A stretch of DNA of 64,000 nt from Limnephilus marmoratus (GCA_917880885.1 OU862919.1:51559058-51623057); one strand, 5' to 3'. Positions 51,546 to 61,229 are shown, numbered from the stretch's first letter. Numbers and translations: made by a program. Notes: generated from the letters alone by a model not told the origin.

Positions 51546-52122
51546 GGTTAAGGTTATCTTAAGTTTGTTGGGTTACTGTAAAATTCAAGTAAAGAATAAT
51601 TATTTCTTTGGTTAGTAGTTCCTACTTGAAGGTATCTTATTATAGTTAATAATTAAATATATTTTATTACTTCCTCGCCTGTATAAAATAATATTTGCCA
51701 TCCTATGACAGTGGCGGGCGGTGGTGGTCGGTACATTGTCAGTTTTGTTGCCGGCCATGTAGGGGCAGTTGGGAGAGGGGGAAGGGGATGGACCGACTCG
51801 CGGATGTGTGAGAATGGAGAGGTGTGGGTGTGCGCAAATTCATTCGGCGGATAAAAAATAATCAGATTTTTCAGCATTCATTTATGAGAACAGGGGTGGA
51901 GTGGAGAAATTAATTAAAAATGAGAGATTATTTTTTTCGGTTATACTTGGGTACTTAGGTATAATCCAGTGTAACAAAAGAAATGAGAGACTTGTGCAAT
52001 TGCAAATTAACATTTTCTCACAAGTAGGTATAAATTATTACAAATAAACCTTTACCCTTTAAAGTAATCCGTTTAGTGAGATTCTGTATTACCATAGGTA
52101 ATGACTAAAACGAACAGTGTAC
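51546..52122. other. No gene recognised
   Basis: Flank of the MITE. 51710-51850 is GT/GA-rich with a minus frame that lacks support. Confidence 0.45.
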
Positions 52123-52440
52123 CTAAATAGTTGGTGTGGGATATACCAAATAGTTAGTGTTAGATATATCAAATAGTTAGTATGAGATATACCAAATAGT
52201 TAGTATGGGATATACCAAATAGTTAGTGTGGGATATACAAAATAGTTAGTGTAAGATATACCAAATAGTTAGTGTGGGATGTACCAAATAGAGTGCGGGA
52301 TATACCAAATAGTTAGTGTGGGATATACAAAATAGTTAGTGTAAGATATACCAAATAGTTAGTGTGGGATGTACCAAATAGAGTGCGGAATATACAAAAT
52401 AGTTAATTGGGATATACCCATATACCAAATAGTTAGCGTG
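52123..52440 (+). repeat. Minisatellite with 23-bp unit and higher-order repeat
   Basis: About 14 units of CCAAATAGTTAGTGTGGGATA-type (23 bp). In the second half a block of four units, including a shortened unit CAAATAGAGTGCGGGATATA, is itself repeated, giving a higher-order period of about 90 bp. No spacers, so it is not a CRISPR array. Non-coding. Confidence 0.85.
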
Positions 52441-52484
52441 CAAAAAAATGTGTAGTGCCTACCTACATATTAAAATAAATTAAT

Positions 52485-52868
52485 TTTCCTCAGGGCCTTT
52501 GTCATCTTTGGGGATGCTGTGTAGGGGGTCTTTTTTAGGAAAGGAATGAGAGGAAGTTGGAAGGAAAAAGGTGTGAGGTGTGGGTAGGAGCCTGGGGGTC
52601 AGTTTGTCCAACAGTAACGGACGTATGAATCCATCTCTTCCACTGCGGTGCAAGGCGATGATCCGTCCTGTAGTCCTACTGGAGAGGTTAAAACGTCTCC
52701 CTCAACAAGTCTCTCCCGATCCAGCCTGCCACGCGGCTGGTGGGCGGACGCATCCGCCGTCAAGGCCCGAACATATGTATCCGGGCACCCCTGCTAAGTC
52801 ACCAAAGGTAGTGATCCACTTGGGGTTACCTACGGCAAAAGTGTTGGTACCCATACCCGCCTCCCTCT
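52485..52868 (-). mobile_element. SINE-B copy (minus strand)
   Basis: Tail first: CCTCAGGGCCTTTGTCATCT, GGGGATGCTGTGTAGGGGG. Then AACGGACGTATGAATCCATC, CCAGCCTGCCACGCGGCTGG and GTTACCTACGGCAAAAGTG. It meets a plus-strand LINE-B fragment at about 52869. The frame 52580-52915 is a by-product. Confidence 0.65.
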
Positions 52869-53155
52869 TACCTTGGTCCACCAGTATTACAATGGAAGAT
52901 GCTCCAAAGAACTAGTGTTATTGATCCCTTCGACATCGATGCTTAGTCGAGAAACATGCCAATTTCACGCCCAACATATGAACATGGTTGAAATTTGTCA
53001 AATAAGAACGGGTCGCTTCTACGACTCGGTCTTGAATTCAACAGTGTCTTCAAGACCCATGTTCATTCCTTCCTCTCCTCAAAAAGACCACCCACAAAGC
53101 ATCCCGAAAGATGACATAGACTCTGAGGAAAATTGTGACGTCATTATAAAAAAAA
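52869..53155 (+). pseudogene. LINE-B 3' fragment
   Basis: Begins at CACCAGTATTACAATGGAAG (YRYYNGRC-like) and runs with deletions through AACGGGTCGCTTCTACGACT to the LINE-B tail CCTCTCCTCAAAAAGACCA and an A-run at 53147. Relative to 62735 the 5' part of the domain is missing. Confidence 0.65.
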
Positions 53156-53273
53156 ATAAACAATGAAATAGGTGTCAAAATCACCCATTATGATGTCGTA
53201 TTTTATAAAATGTGTGATTTTTTCGGAATGTTTTGTAGCTTGAATATGTTTCCTACGCTCTAGCAGTTAGATA

Positions 53274-53395
53274 ACAGTCGTCAAAAGTACGAGAAATACG
53301 AACTTGAACGAAATCATGCACATTGTAAAATCAGTCGTCAAAAGTACGAGAAATACGAACTTGAACGAAATAATGCACATTGTAAATGAAACTAA
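53274..53395 (+). repeat. 58-bp direct duplication at an element junction
   Basis: CAGTCGTCAAAAGTACGAGA and the following ACTTGAACGAAAT-ATGCACATTGTAAA occur twice with one or two changes (first unit 53276-53333, second 53334-53391). The copies include the target-duplication sequence of the adjacent element, so the duplication extends into flanking DNA. Confidence 0.75.
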
Positions 53396-53832
53396 ATCTT
53401 TCGTTATTTGTTTTTAGGGTGTTATGCCGTGTTGCCCTACCTCCTTCTTAAGCCAACGAGTTAAAGAAGGAGGTAGCGCAACTCGGTGACTAGCGATCAC
53501 TGAATGACAGTGGATTTGAGGAACAGTTTTTTGGAACCAGTTCTTATTGCAACACGCCTGATTACGGAGGCAATTGAAATCTACAACCATTTTAAAATAC
53601 CTACACTGTAATTCCAGCTCGTAGAGTAGTGGAGCTGGCAACACGGTATCGCTTACAAGTAAATAAGCACACATTTCACCACTAACAATTAGACATCTAC
53701 CAGATCTGCCCTGATGATGGACACTGCAACGTTGTTCGAAGCGTTGGCTAAAGAAAGAGGTAGCCCAACACGGCATAACACCCCAAAAACTAATAACAAA
53801 ATACTTTTGGCAGTGAAAATCTAAAAAGGTAT
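53318..53832 (+). mobile_element. Hammerhead-bearing element, family C, 15-bp target duplication
   Basis: Flanked by CTTGAACGAAATCAT (53303-53317 and 53833-53847), a perfect 15-bp duplication. Inverted termini TTTTTAGGGTGTTATGCCGT (left) and its inverse with AACACGGCATAACACCCC (right). One hammerhead lies near the right end (53708-53748). The interior includes a minus-strand frame without a known domain. The left end bears a 58-bp duplication that includes target DNA. Confidence 0.7.
53708..53748 (+). ncRNA. Hammerhead ribozyme-like motif, GCGT variant
   Basis: Stem I GCC/GGC; core CTGATGA (53711-53717); one T; stem II GGACA/TGTTC (5 bp with one G-U); GAA; GCGT instead of ACGT (first stem III pair becomes G-U); then U at 53745. 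The core is intact and the stem III change may lower activity. Confidence 0.6.
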
Positions 53833-53847
53833 CTTGAACGAAATCAT

Positions 53848-54439
53848 TTAAATCTGAATTTATTATGCAGGGATTATTTTTTTCTTGGAAAACTCCTAAC
53901 GGTACGAGTTCGTCATCATTATAGAAATGAAAGTTTGCAAGTGCAGAAGCCAATGAAATCTTCATTGAAAAAATAATTCAATTACATTTCCAACTGCGGT
54001 CCTCTCATTGGTCAGAAACTCCCGTCCCCATTAATATTACAGGAGTGCATTAATACAAACACACACACATTCAAAACCATAAAACAACGAAAAATTTAAT
54101 TTTATTTGCTTTAATGTATTCTTTTATGTTACCACTGATAATTGAGTTTTGTGCCATAAAACGATAAATTGTTTGCTTTTTTTTTAATATTCTGCTTTTA
54201 AATTTAAATTATTATCAACTACAATAAATTATGACCGAATGCGACTATCAATTATATCTATTTTGATTCGGTTTGGCGACGTGGAAAAATGTCGATAAGC
54301 GGTATGCCACAACGTTATTTCTACTTGTCTCTTGTCAAATTCAAAATTATAAAATGTCAAATCGATAAAGGTTTAAAAATCTGACAACAAATCTGTGTCT
54401 TATTACTCGTAGTTTTGGAGTCGTATTATGTTGAGATAT
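53848..54439. other. No gene recognised
   Basis: AT-rich spacer. Confidence 0.5.
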
Positions 54440-55240
54440 AACAAATATTCATAGAGAAAACCCCTAAGGGGTGATTATATTATATATATTAACATGCAAA
54501 AACGAGATTCGCGACCTAGGCGTGATTTTCGAAGCAAATCTCTCTTTCAAATCCAACATATCTGACATTGTCTCCCTCGCCAATAAAATGCTTGGATTTG
54601 TTCTTCGTAATGCGAGATCATTTACTAATGGAATTGCAATACGGAGAACATATGAAGCACTTGTCTGCAGCATCCTGGAATATAGCTCCATTATTTGGGC
54701 CCCTTCTGAACAAAACCATATCCTAGAAATAGAAAAAGTGCAAAAAAGGTTTATGCGTTACTTGTATACGAGGGAATATACATACTACCCATTCCTGTAT
54801 CCATCATTGTTCTTAACAGGAATGCTCGATTTTAACACCCTAGAAGACCGCCGAAAAATATTTTTAGGCAAACATTTTTTAAGTTGATCTCCGGTACCAT
54901 ACTAAATCCGCCAATATTGAAAGAGATCAACTTATATGTCCCTAACACGTATAGTCGTGGGAGATCCCATGCACTTTTTTATGCTCCGAAAGCGAGAACT
55001 ACTGCCTATCAGAATGCACCATTAAGCAGGGCGACTCAACTGCTTAACGACTGTGCATTGAGCATCGACATCTTCAATTTCACATACAGAGAATTCAGTA
55101 ACTATCTCTTAACATACGACATACGTCACAACATAGTTAAACTGCCCCCATGCACTTTTTAAAAAAAAATTGTACTTCTCCATATTTTTTTAGTGTATAA
55201 CTGTTTTATGGAGAACCTGAATAAAATAAATATAAAAAAT
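54440..55240 (+). pseudogene. LINE L-C C-terminal fragment with frame break
   Basis: First frame (54471-54887): EIRDLGVIFEANLSFKSNI, then RRTYEALVCSILEYSSIIWAP and GMLDFNTLEDRRKIFLGKHF, the post-RT domain. The continuation lies in another frame from 54884 (TILNPPILKEINLYVPNTYSRGRS), overlapping by a few bases: a one-base deletion at a T-run (AACATTTTTTAAG) explains it. A short 3' UTR follows to about 55240. Equivalent fragments are at 34964-35830. Confidence 0.8.
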
Positions 55241-55269
55241 ATATATAAATTATAATGGAAATGTACCCT

Positions 55270-55690
55270 ACCAAAGGAAAAACCCCGGAGTAAAGTAAAG
55301 ATGGCTGAAATGTTGGATACTTTTGAAAGAAAAGTGCTGAGAAGAATATGCGGACCCGTGAAAGAGGGCGAACAGAGGCGCATCCGGCACAACAAAGAAC
55401 TCTATGATATATATCAGGTCCCTATAATCTCAACCCATATGAGACTCCTCAGGTTGAGATGGCCTGGGCATGTACAGAGAATGTACACGCGTCCCAAAAA
55501 GAATTTCGACTGGACACCCAGGTGGAAAGAGAAAAGTGGGAAGACCCAGACTGGGAAAACCAGGTGGGAAAACGAGGGTATGTTGGGGATGCAGCACAGC
55601 TTCTCCATGTAACAAACTGGAAGACAGCCGCTAAGGACAGGAGGAGTTGGAAGCGAATGTTGCATTATGGAAACTACATCGGGACCGATA
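55270..55690 (+). pseudogene. RTE-type LINE C-terminal fragment
   Basis: Encodes MLDTFERKVLRRICGPVKEGEQRRIRHN, KELYDIYQVP and RLLRLRWPGHVQRM, a well-known C-terminal signature of RTE-type LINEs in insects, then KEKSGKTQTGKTRWEN. The 5' part (endonuclease and RT) is missing. It is followed directly by a minus-strand SINE-A. Confidence 0.75.
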
Positions 55691-55704
55691 TGAAAAATCT
55701 TTTC

Positions 55705-56119
55705 TTTTTTTTTTTTTTTTTACAGTGTATACCGCACAAGAATCTCAACTGCTCCCGTCTGGAGCCAGTGAGACTATGGCATCCCCAATTGGGGTATGTT
55801 GTGAGGCTGAAGGTAGTGGGGAGGGGAAGGAGGTGGGGAAGAGGAAGGTTGGGAAGTACCTGGCTATTCAGATCTGGTCACTAAACACGGCTAAAGCCAT
55901 TTTCAAGCAACGTTTCAATTCTGAATGGTGGTCTTACACCAGGGCGATACTAATAGTATCTTCCACTCTGGAACATGCCGCAAATATACTATATATTATT
56001 TTAAATGAATTAATTGTGAAATAACACAAATTAATCAAATAAAATTTATTTGCGCATGCCGGGTTCGAACCCGCGACCTCCGGAATGTGAGTCAAGAGTC
56101 TTAGCCACTGGACTACGGA
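55705..56119 (-). mobile_element. SINE-A, young copy (minus strand)
   Basis: T-run (A-tail) at 55705-55721, then the body and head up to CCGTAGTCC at 56111-56118; A and B boxes intact. By eye it differs from 2738-3143 at only a few positions, despite a distance of 53 kb. The next bases repeat ACTCTTAGCCACTG, part of the head, as a small local duplication. The frame 55647-56024 is a by-product. Confidence 0.85.
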
Positions 56120-56500
56120 CTCTTAGCCACTGCTTCACATGACCATTATTTTTATACATTCGATCTCAGTTGCCATATGAGAAGAAATAATTTTTGGACG
56201 GTACTAAATCATTACCATTGACCACATAAAAGTATCCTTATTTTTTATATTTGAGACTGTAATAGTATCTAATAATATTTGGCCGATTTATATAGCATCG
56301 TTTTCGCGAAAAATCACCTCAAGGGCACTGTAACTTGATAAACACGATATTTATTTCTATGTAAGATTTCAGATATTATTTGTATCTTACTGTACTTACT
56401 AAGATTTTATTAAAGCTGTAATAATAAAATAATTGGATAATTTTTATTGCGCCGTTTTGCCACAACCTCAAGGGCGTTGTACAAATAATATGACTTAAGG
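56120..56500. other. No gene recognised
   Basis: AT-rich spacer. Confidence 0.5.
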
Positions 56501-56825
56501 TAATACTCAAAAGAATTCGTATTCTACTCTTTCATAGATGGCGCAAGTATAATTATTTTAGAAAAAAAAACGCTTATTACAAGTGATGCTTTACATATAT
56601 TAAGATAAATGTATTATTTGCGCCTGCACATACGCAATGTGAATATGAATAAATATTTTTTTCCGCTAATATACCCAAATTTTTCAAGAAAAGCTAACAA
56701 ATACTGCTATTATTGATCGAAGTATCAAAATACAATATTTTACCGGTGATTCCATCCAATATCGTATTTTTTAACCTTTCTTGAAAGATTTTGTACCGTG
56801 TGTATTTGTAACGGTGAAGAAAACC
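56501..56825. mobile_element. Fold-back MITE, family M (copy 2)
   Basis: TAGATGGCGCAAGTATAATT start, TATTTGCGCCTGCACATACG, AATATGAATAAATA and the arms CTTTCTTGAAAG and CAATATTTTA/CAATATCGTATTTT parallel the copy at 8541. Non-coding; terminal sequences are decayed. Confidence 0.55.
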
Positions 56826-57224
56826 ACTTTAACGATATACAGAGATATATAGAAAAGGTCACTTCAAATAAATACAGTTTCATTAGAATGCTTAATCTCG
56901 GAGAAGATTAACTTTATTTACGTAGAGGACTTAATATTAAAAACATTGCACATTGTATGAATTGCTATTTTATCCGCTTGATCCTATATTTATTAAAAAA
57001 TTACAAAATTGGCAAAAGCGGAGTTAATATTAATTTGAATTAAACATTTTATTGTACCATTTCGTAACTATAGAATTTTATACAAGATGATCTTAAAAAG
57101 TTTAAAAATAGTTGTTATTGTTTTATTTTTGTACCCATGTACCTTGTATTTCCAATTCTGAAGAGAGGGGAAAAAATAAAAATTAAATATTTTTAATGAT
57201 GTTCTTACCGATATAATTTTAAAC
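56826..57224. other. No gene recognised
   Basis: AT-rich spacer. Confidence 0.5.
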
Positions 57225-57281
57225 ACTAATATTATTGAAAAATGAAATAATTTAACTTTGTATAAACCACTTATTTGATGC

Positions 57282-57328
57282 GCAAATCCGACCGGTTTCG
57301 GAACAAACGTTCCTTCGTCAGGGAAAGC
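57282..57328 (-). ncRNA. Hammerhead ribozyme, ACCGGT type (minus strand)
   Basis: Minus strand: core CTGACGA (57315-57321 inverted), A, stem II GGAAC/GTTCC with loop GTTT, GAA, palindrome ACCGGT, C. Stem I TCC/GGA, then an internal loop and a GC/GC pair. All core positions are present. It mirrors the plus-strand copy. Confidence 0.72.
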
Positions 57329-57401
57329 TTATACTAATTTGACAGTTTCGAACAATGTTTACCATAATAAAACATTGTTCGAAACTGTAAAATTAGTATA
57401 A

Positions 57402-57448
57402 GCTTTCCCTGACGAAGGAACGTTTGTTCCGAAACCGGTCGGATTTGC
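57402..57448 (+). ncRNA. Hammerhead ribozyme, ACCGGT type (plus strand)
   Basis: Core CTGACGA (57409-57415), an unpaired A, stem II GGAAC/GTTCC (57417-57421 and 57426-57430), GAA (57431-57433), ACCGGT (57434-57439), C at 57440 with cleavage predicted after it. Stem I: TCC/GGA, an internal loop, then GC/GC; internal loops in stem I are common in natural hammerheads because they contact loop II. Confidence 0.75.
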
Positions 57449-57565
57449 ACATCAAATAAGTGGTTTATACAAAGTTAAATTATTTCATTTTTCTATAATG
57501 GATAACCACACAGTAATAGGTACATTCAAAAAAATAAAAAATAATAAAAAATACTAATATTATTG

Positions 57566-58510
57566 TTATACGTTTTTTTAATATTTCAAGAACCTAAAGA
57601 TGATCAGCATTTTCTTTTGTTTTTCACTTGAAAATTTTTTTCTACGAGAAATTAAAAAATTAAGACCTGTTAAAACAGTTAAAACGCACTGGAGCCACTG
57701 GAGACTCCCTTTTCAACACTTCAGTTTTTTCGATTGCACTTTAGTTTGCCACCTAATTTGCTAGACCGAGTGCCGATATGTAATAAATCAGAATTTGAAC
57801 TACGTTCTTATTAATCATAAGAAAAGTCAAGTAGTCCTACCGCTAAAAGCTCTCTTTCTGTTAATTTATTTTAAATTACAGAAACAAACGAATAAACGAT
57901 ACATTGGTTACAGCGATGAAACAATTTACAGATATTAAATAATATTTCATGGTGGGAAACGATGATGTATTTATTTTTTATATTAATTTGTGGTATGTAT
58001 ATTTAGTATTTACCGGGTGATGCTCGTAGTATATAGTCGTTATTTATGAGTATATTTAGAGGTGAGTAGTGATGATCTGTGAAGGAATATGTATGTTTAT
58101 ATCATTGACATGATGCCTCTTTTAAATTTGGGCAATGAATCCGAGGAAATATCGATGTCAGAGTGTAGGCAAATATTTTTTAATGCATGAAGACCAATTT
58201 TATTTGGTATTATTTATTACATCTGTATTTTATGAGACATACAGAAGTGGTTATAATGGAACTCTCAGCTCTTTGAATTGACTAAATAGCAATTCTCTTG
58301 CGACCAGGCGCGGCCGGTGCCTCAAATTGTAGGTGGTTCACCAAGCCATTCATCAAAAACGAAAGGTTGATATTATATTTTCAAAAAAATCTAGACATCT
58401 TGCATAATTTTACATTATTTACTATCTAAAAATATCATGTAACTCTAATAGTAAAAATATCGTGCGATGTAAAAACATGCTGATGTCTACAGAGACATTA
58501 CATACTTGAT
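57566..58510. other. No gene recognised
   Basis: AT-rich; no open frame of note. Confidence 0.5.
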
Positions 58511-58650
58511 ATTTTGTTTTTTAAAGAGTTTTATTAAATGTACATTTGTTACTTAAATTTAATTTAATTAAATTTAATTTAAAAAATAAGAAAAAAAATT
58601 AAATTTAAGTAACAAATGTACATTTAATAAAACTCTTTAAAAAACAAAAT
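58511..58650. repeat. Large palindrome, about 55-bp arms
   Basis: Left arm from ATTTTGTTTTTTAAAGAGTT through ACATTTGTTACTTAAATTTA; the right arm is its near-perfect inverse, ending at 58650. The centre is AT-rich. Flanks share TACATACTTGAT (58500 and about 58698), which could be a trace of an insertion. No hammerhead core. Confidence 0.8.
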
Positions 58651-59829
58651 GTCTAGAAATTGTTACATAGTTAATGCCCAAGAAATACAAAAAATTACAT
58701 ACTTGATGTCTAGAGTTTAATAAAGTATCCTATGCTTGCAAAGTCGTGTTTTCTCCATAGAGATATACAATTTCTCCAATCATAAAAATTCTGAATAAAA
58801 ATGCGTATATGGGAATTGACCTGCCAGGTAAGTAGGTATGTTTTATGTATCTGTTTGTAAATTTATATAATAAAAATACGTATAGCCTAGGAACTCATAA
58901 TAAATTGTACAACGCAACATAACTAAAACGGCGCTCTAGTAATTATCCAATTATTATAGAATTATTCTGGTATCAATATTTTTAGAAGCATTTTACACTC
59001 CATTACTATTGATATTACATCTATTAGAAGATTAGTGGAAAGGGCGGGTGGTGGGTGTGATATCCATTTAAAAATACTCAACCTTCCAAAGATAACCATA
59101 ATAACGCAATAATCCAATAATAATTAAGACACAAGAAACGTTTCACTCTGCGGCGGGGATCGCCAATATCGTCATTTAACTGTCGTTACTGACCTGTGAA
59201 GTTCGCAATGGGTGACAAAAAAATAATTATGTCAAAAAGGTACACCCCAAGGGCTCGAACAAGATAATGTCACACGAGACGCATAGCTGACCCTCTGACT
59301 AATGGTTACATTTTAGAAGAGAAGTATTATTACTTAATATTATCTTGTTCAAACCTTACTATCGCTGGAAGCAAATCTTCGGAATATTTCGGAAGAATGC
59401 CGAAGCTCTTCGGGTCGGCCGGGCGCCGCGCGATCAGCCGATTTTTAGTGCAGATACATGTTATCTGACGTTTTGGGATTTTTTACTACGAGCATCATTC
59501 GAATTATGGGGCGCCTAGCTCTGGCGCACGGTTTAGGCATTGTACCTACCTCGATTCCTCGGTCCTAGCGGGTAGCGGGTAGACGCCGTAACTGGCGCGG
59601 GCGGGTGAGAACAATGCGTTTATTTGGCCGTAATACATTGTTAATTGTTAGATTGAAAAATAATTATAATTAAATTTTAAGATTGTGCTCAATTTTATCA
59701 ATTTTATAAATAAACACATTACGTAGAAATACGATGAGTTATAAAATGATGTTCAATTTTTTTGGCGGTTCAGCGCACCATTGCACGTTAGCGCCAGCCG
59801 CGCCTGCTTGCGACCATTATAATAAACTA
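58651..59829. other. No gene recognised
   Basis: AT-rich, with GC-rich islands at about 59400-59460 and 59560-59620. No supported coding frame. Confidence 0.5.
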
Positions 59830-60145
59830 GCGAGTTCCCAGCATGCGTTGCTATGCCACTTAATGAAGAAATTGTTTCTCTCTGCGTGTCCTTTCCCATT
59901 CGTCCCGTTCCCCTTCCGTCTCCCCTTCCTCTCCCGTCTCGCATTCCATACATTCAGACCCGGTACATTCAGTTTTCAAACAGCTCGCGTGCCACCTATT
60001 ACAATTTTTTATACAAATTTCATTACGCCAGAGCTCAAAGCTTATACAAATTTTATACAAACCAAAGAATTATCCAATTTGGTGCAGTCGTTCGGAAGTT
60101 ATGCGCATACATACATTTCGGCGATTCATTTTTATTTATATAGAT
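59830..60145 (+). repeat. Interspersed repeat, likely LINE 3' end (partial copy)
   Basis: Shares GCATGCGTTGC-TGCCA, GAAATTGTTTCT, the C-rich block with CCCATTCGTCC and CATTCAGTTTTC-AACAGCTCG with the copy at 25075. It diverges afterwards and ends with GTTCGGAAGTTATGCGCATA and ATATAGAT repeats. The frames at 59734-60153 are by-products of the C-rich block. Confidence 0.6.
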
Positions 60146-60730
60146 TTATATAGATATATTTTGAAAATAAAATTCGTTCTTTATATTAATGTTTGTTGCT
60201 TTCTACTTTCTATCATTCCTTTGAATACACAGGCAATATGAGAAATCTTCGTGAAACATAAAAATGTTGAACAATTATTCAATTTCCACTGAGTTTTACA
60301 ATATCACACGGCGTCGCTTGAGTTTTAGCGTTGACGCTGCGACGTGCTTTCGTAAAGTGTTATGTGCTGTTGTCAAAAGCATACCGTTCCCACTGGACGC
60401 CGGGAGCAGCGCTGCAGCGGTAGGCAGTGGCTTGTAATATGTAGCTTGGTACCCACCAAGCCTGAAGGCAAGGCCTAGGCGGGAAAAGCTAGGAAACCCT
60501 TTGTGCTTCAACTATGCCCTTTGATACGCTGATTTGTCATTTTTTAGTTATGTACACTGTGCGGTGTTGAACCCGCATTACGTACAAAAAAACCTTTTTA
60601 CTAAACTTATGCGTTACTGATGAGTGGACTTATTATTTACGATGCTTGTGATACGTACATTTAAAAATAATGCCCAAATAAGTGTATAGATTATTGAGAT
60701 GGATATATAGACCTAATATAGCACAAGTTT
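60146..60730. other. No gene recognised
   Basis: Includes a GC-richer patch 60300-60500 with a minus frame that lacks support. Confidence 0.45.
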
Positions 60731-60776
60731 AAAGAAACTTTATTATTATTTTTTTAAATAATAATAAAGTTTCTTT
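60731..60776. repeat. Perfect 21-bp-arm hairpin
   Basis: AAAGAAACTTTATTATTATT(T) and its exact inverse around a four-T loop. It could be a terminator-like or recombination hotspot structure, but in insect DNA it is most simply a small palindrome. It lies close to the hammerhead element at 60827. Confidence 0.8.
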
Positions 60777-60826
60777 ACACTTCCTAGTGAGTTGGCAAGG
60801 TTTTAGAAAAACAATGATATCTTTAG

Positions 60827-61041
60827 ATACGTTTTTAGATTTTCACGGTCAAAAGTATTTTCCTTAAATGTTTTTGGGGTGTTATGCCGTGTTGCGCTAC
60901 CTCATTCTTTAGCCAACGTTTCGGACAGCATTGCAGTGTCATCATCAGGGCAGATCCGGTAGATGTGTTAGCATAGCACACATCTACCGGATCTCCCGGA
61001 TTTGCCCAATAACGCATAACACCCCAAAAACAAATAACGAA
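60827..61041 (-). mobile_element. Hammerhead-bearing fold-back element, family C, 14-bp target duplication
   Basis: 215 bp between perfect AATGATATCTTTAG copies (60813-60826 and 61042-61055). Inverted blocks: TTTTTGGGGTGTTATGC with its inverse near the ends, and GATCCGGTAGATGTGT with its inverse around the centre. One hammerhead on the minus strand. No coding capacity. It is the cleanest complete member of family C and by its target duplication a retro-insertion. Confidence 0.8.
60912..60951 (-). ncRNA. Hammerhead ribozyme, ACGT type
   Basis: Minus strand: stem I GCC/GGC; core CTGATGA (60942-60948 inverted); T; stem II GACA/TGTC with a 9-nt loop; C; GAA; palindrome ACGT; U, cleavage predicted before GG. 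The canonical core bases C3, U4, G5, A6, G8, A9, G12, A13 and A14 are all present. Stem III is only ACGT, again self-complementary. Confidence 0.72.
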
Positions 61042-61055
61042 AATGATATCTTTAG

Positions 61056-61226
61056 TTCGTTTTCATGTGAGTGTAAGTCTAACTAATATCTAATTCATCC
61101 CGAAACGCCGAATATTATGAGTCGGCAGGAATAAGAGTATGGGTGGGTGAGTATTTGGAATTACCTACATAAATTTTCAAGTCAAATTTGATAGTTTTTG
61201 AAAACTTATCGATATTTTCAAACCCT
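61056..61226. other. No gene recognised
   Basis: Short AT-rich spacer between two elements. Confidence 0.5.
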
Positions 61227-61229
61227 AAG

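Larger units (their letters stand above)
57238..57552. mobile_element. Hammerhead-bearing fold-back element, family B, 13-bp target duplication
   Basis: 315 bp flanked by perfect ACTAATATTATTG (57225-57237 and 57553-57565). It is a near-perfect inverted repeat with arms of about 120 bp and a centre of nine bases (57361-57369). A unique segment (CTATAATGGATAACCACACA) and an A-rich tail (AAAAAAATAAAAAATAATAAAAAAT) follow the right arm. A polarity given by an A-rich 3' tail and a 13-bp duplication points to retrotransposition. One hammerhead motif per arm. A diverged relative lies at 62165. Confidence 0.85.

Noticed and set aside
52123..52440. CRISPR-like array
   Set aside because: Units are contiguous without unique spacers, and the DNA is eukaryotic.
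60731..60776. Rho-independent-like terminator
   Set aside because: Hairpin with T loop, but bacterial terminators do not apply to this eukaryotic DNA.
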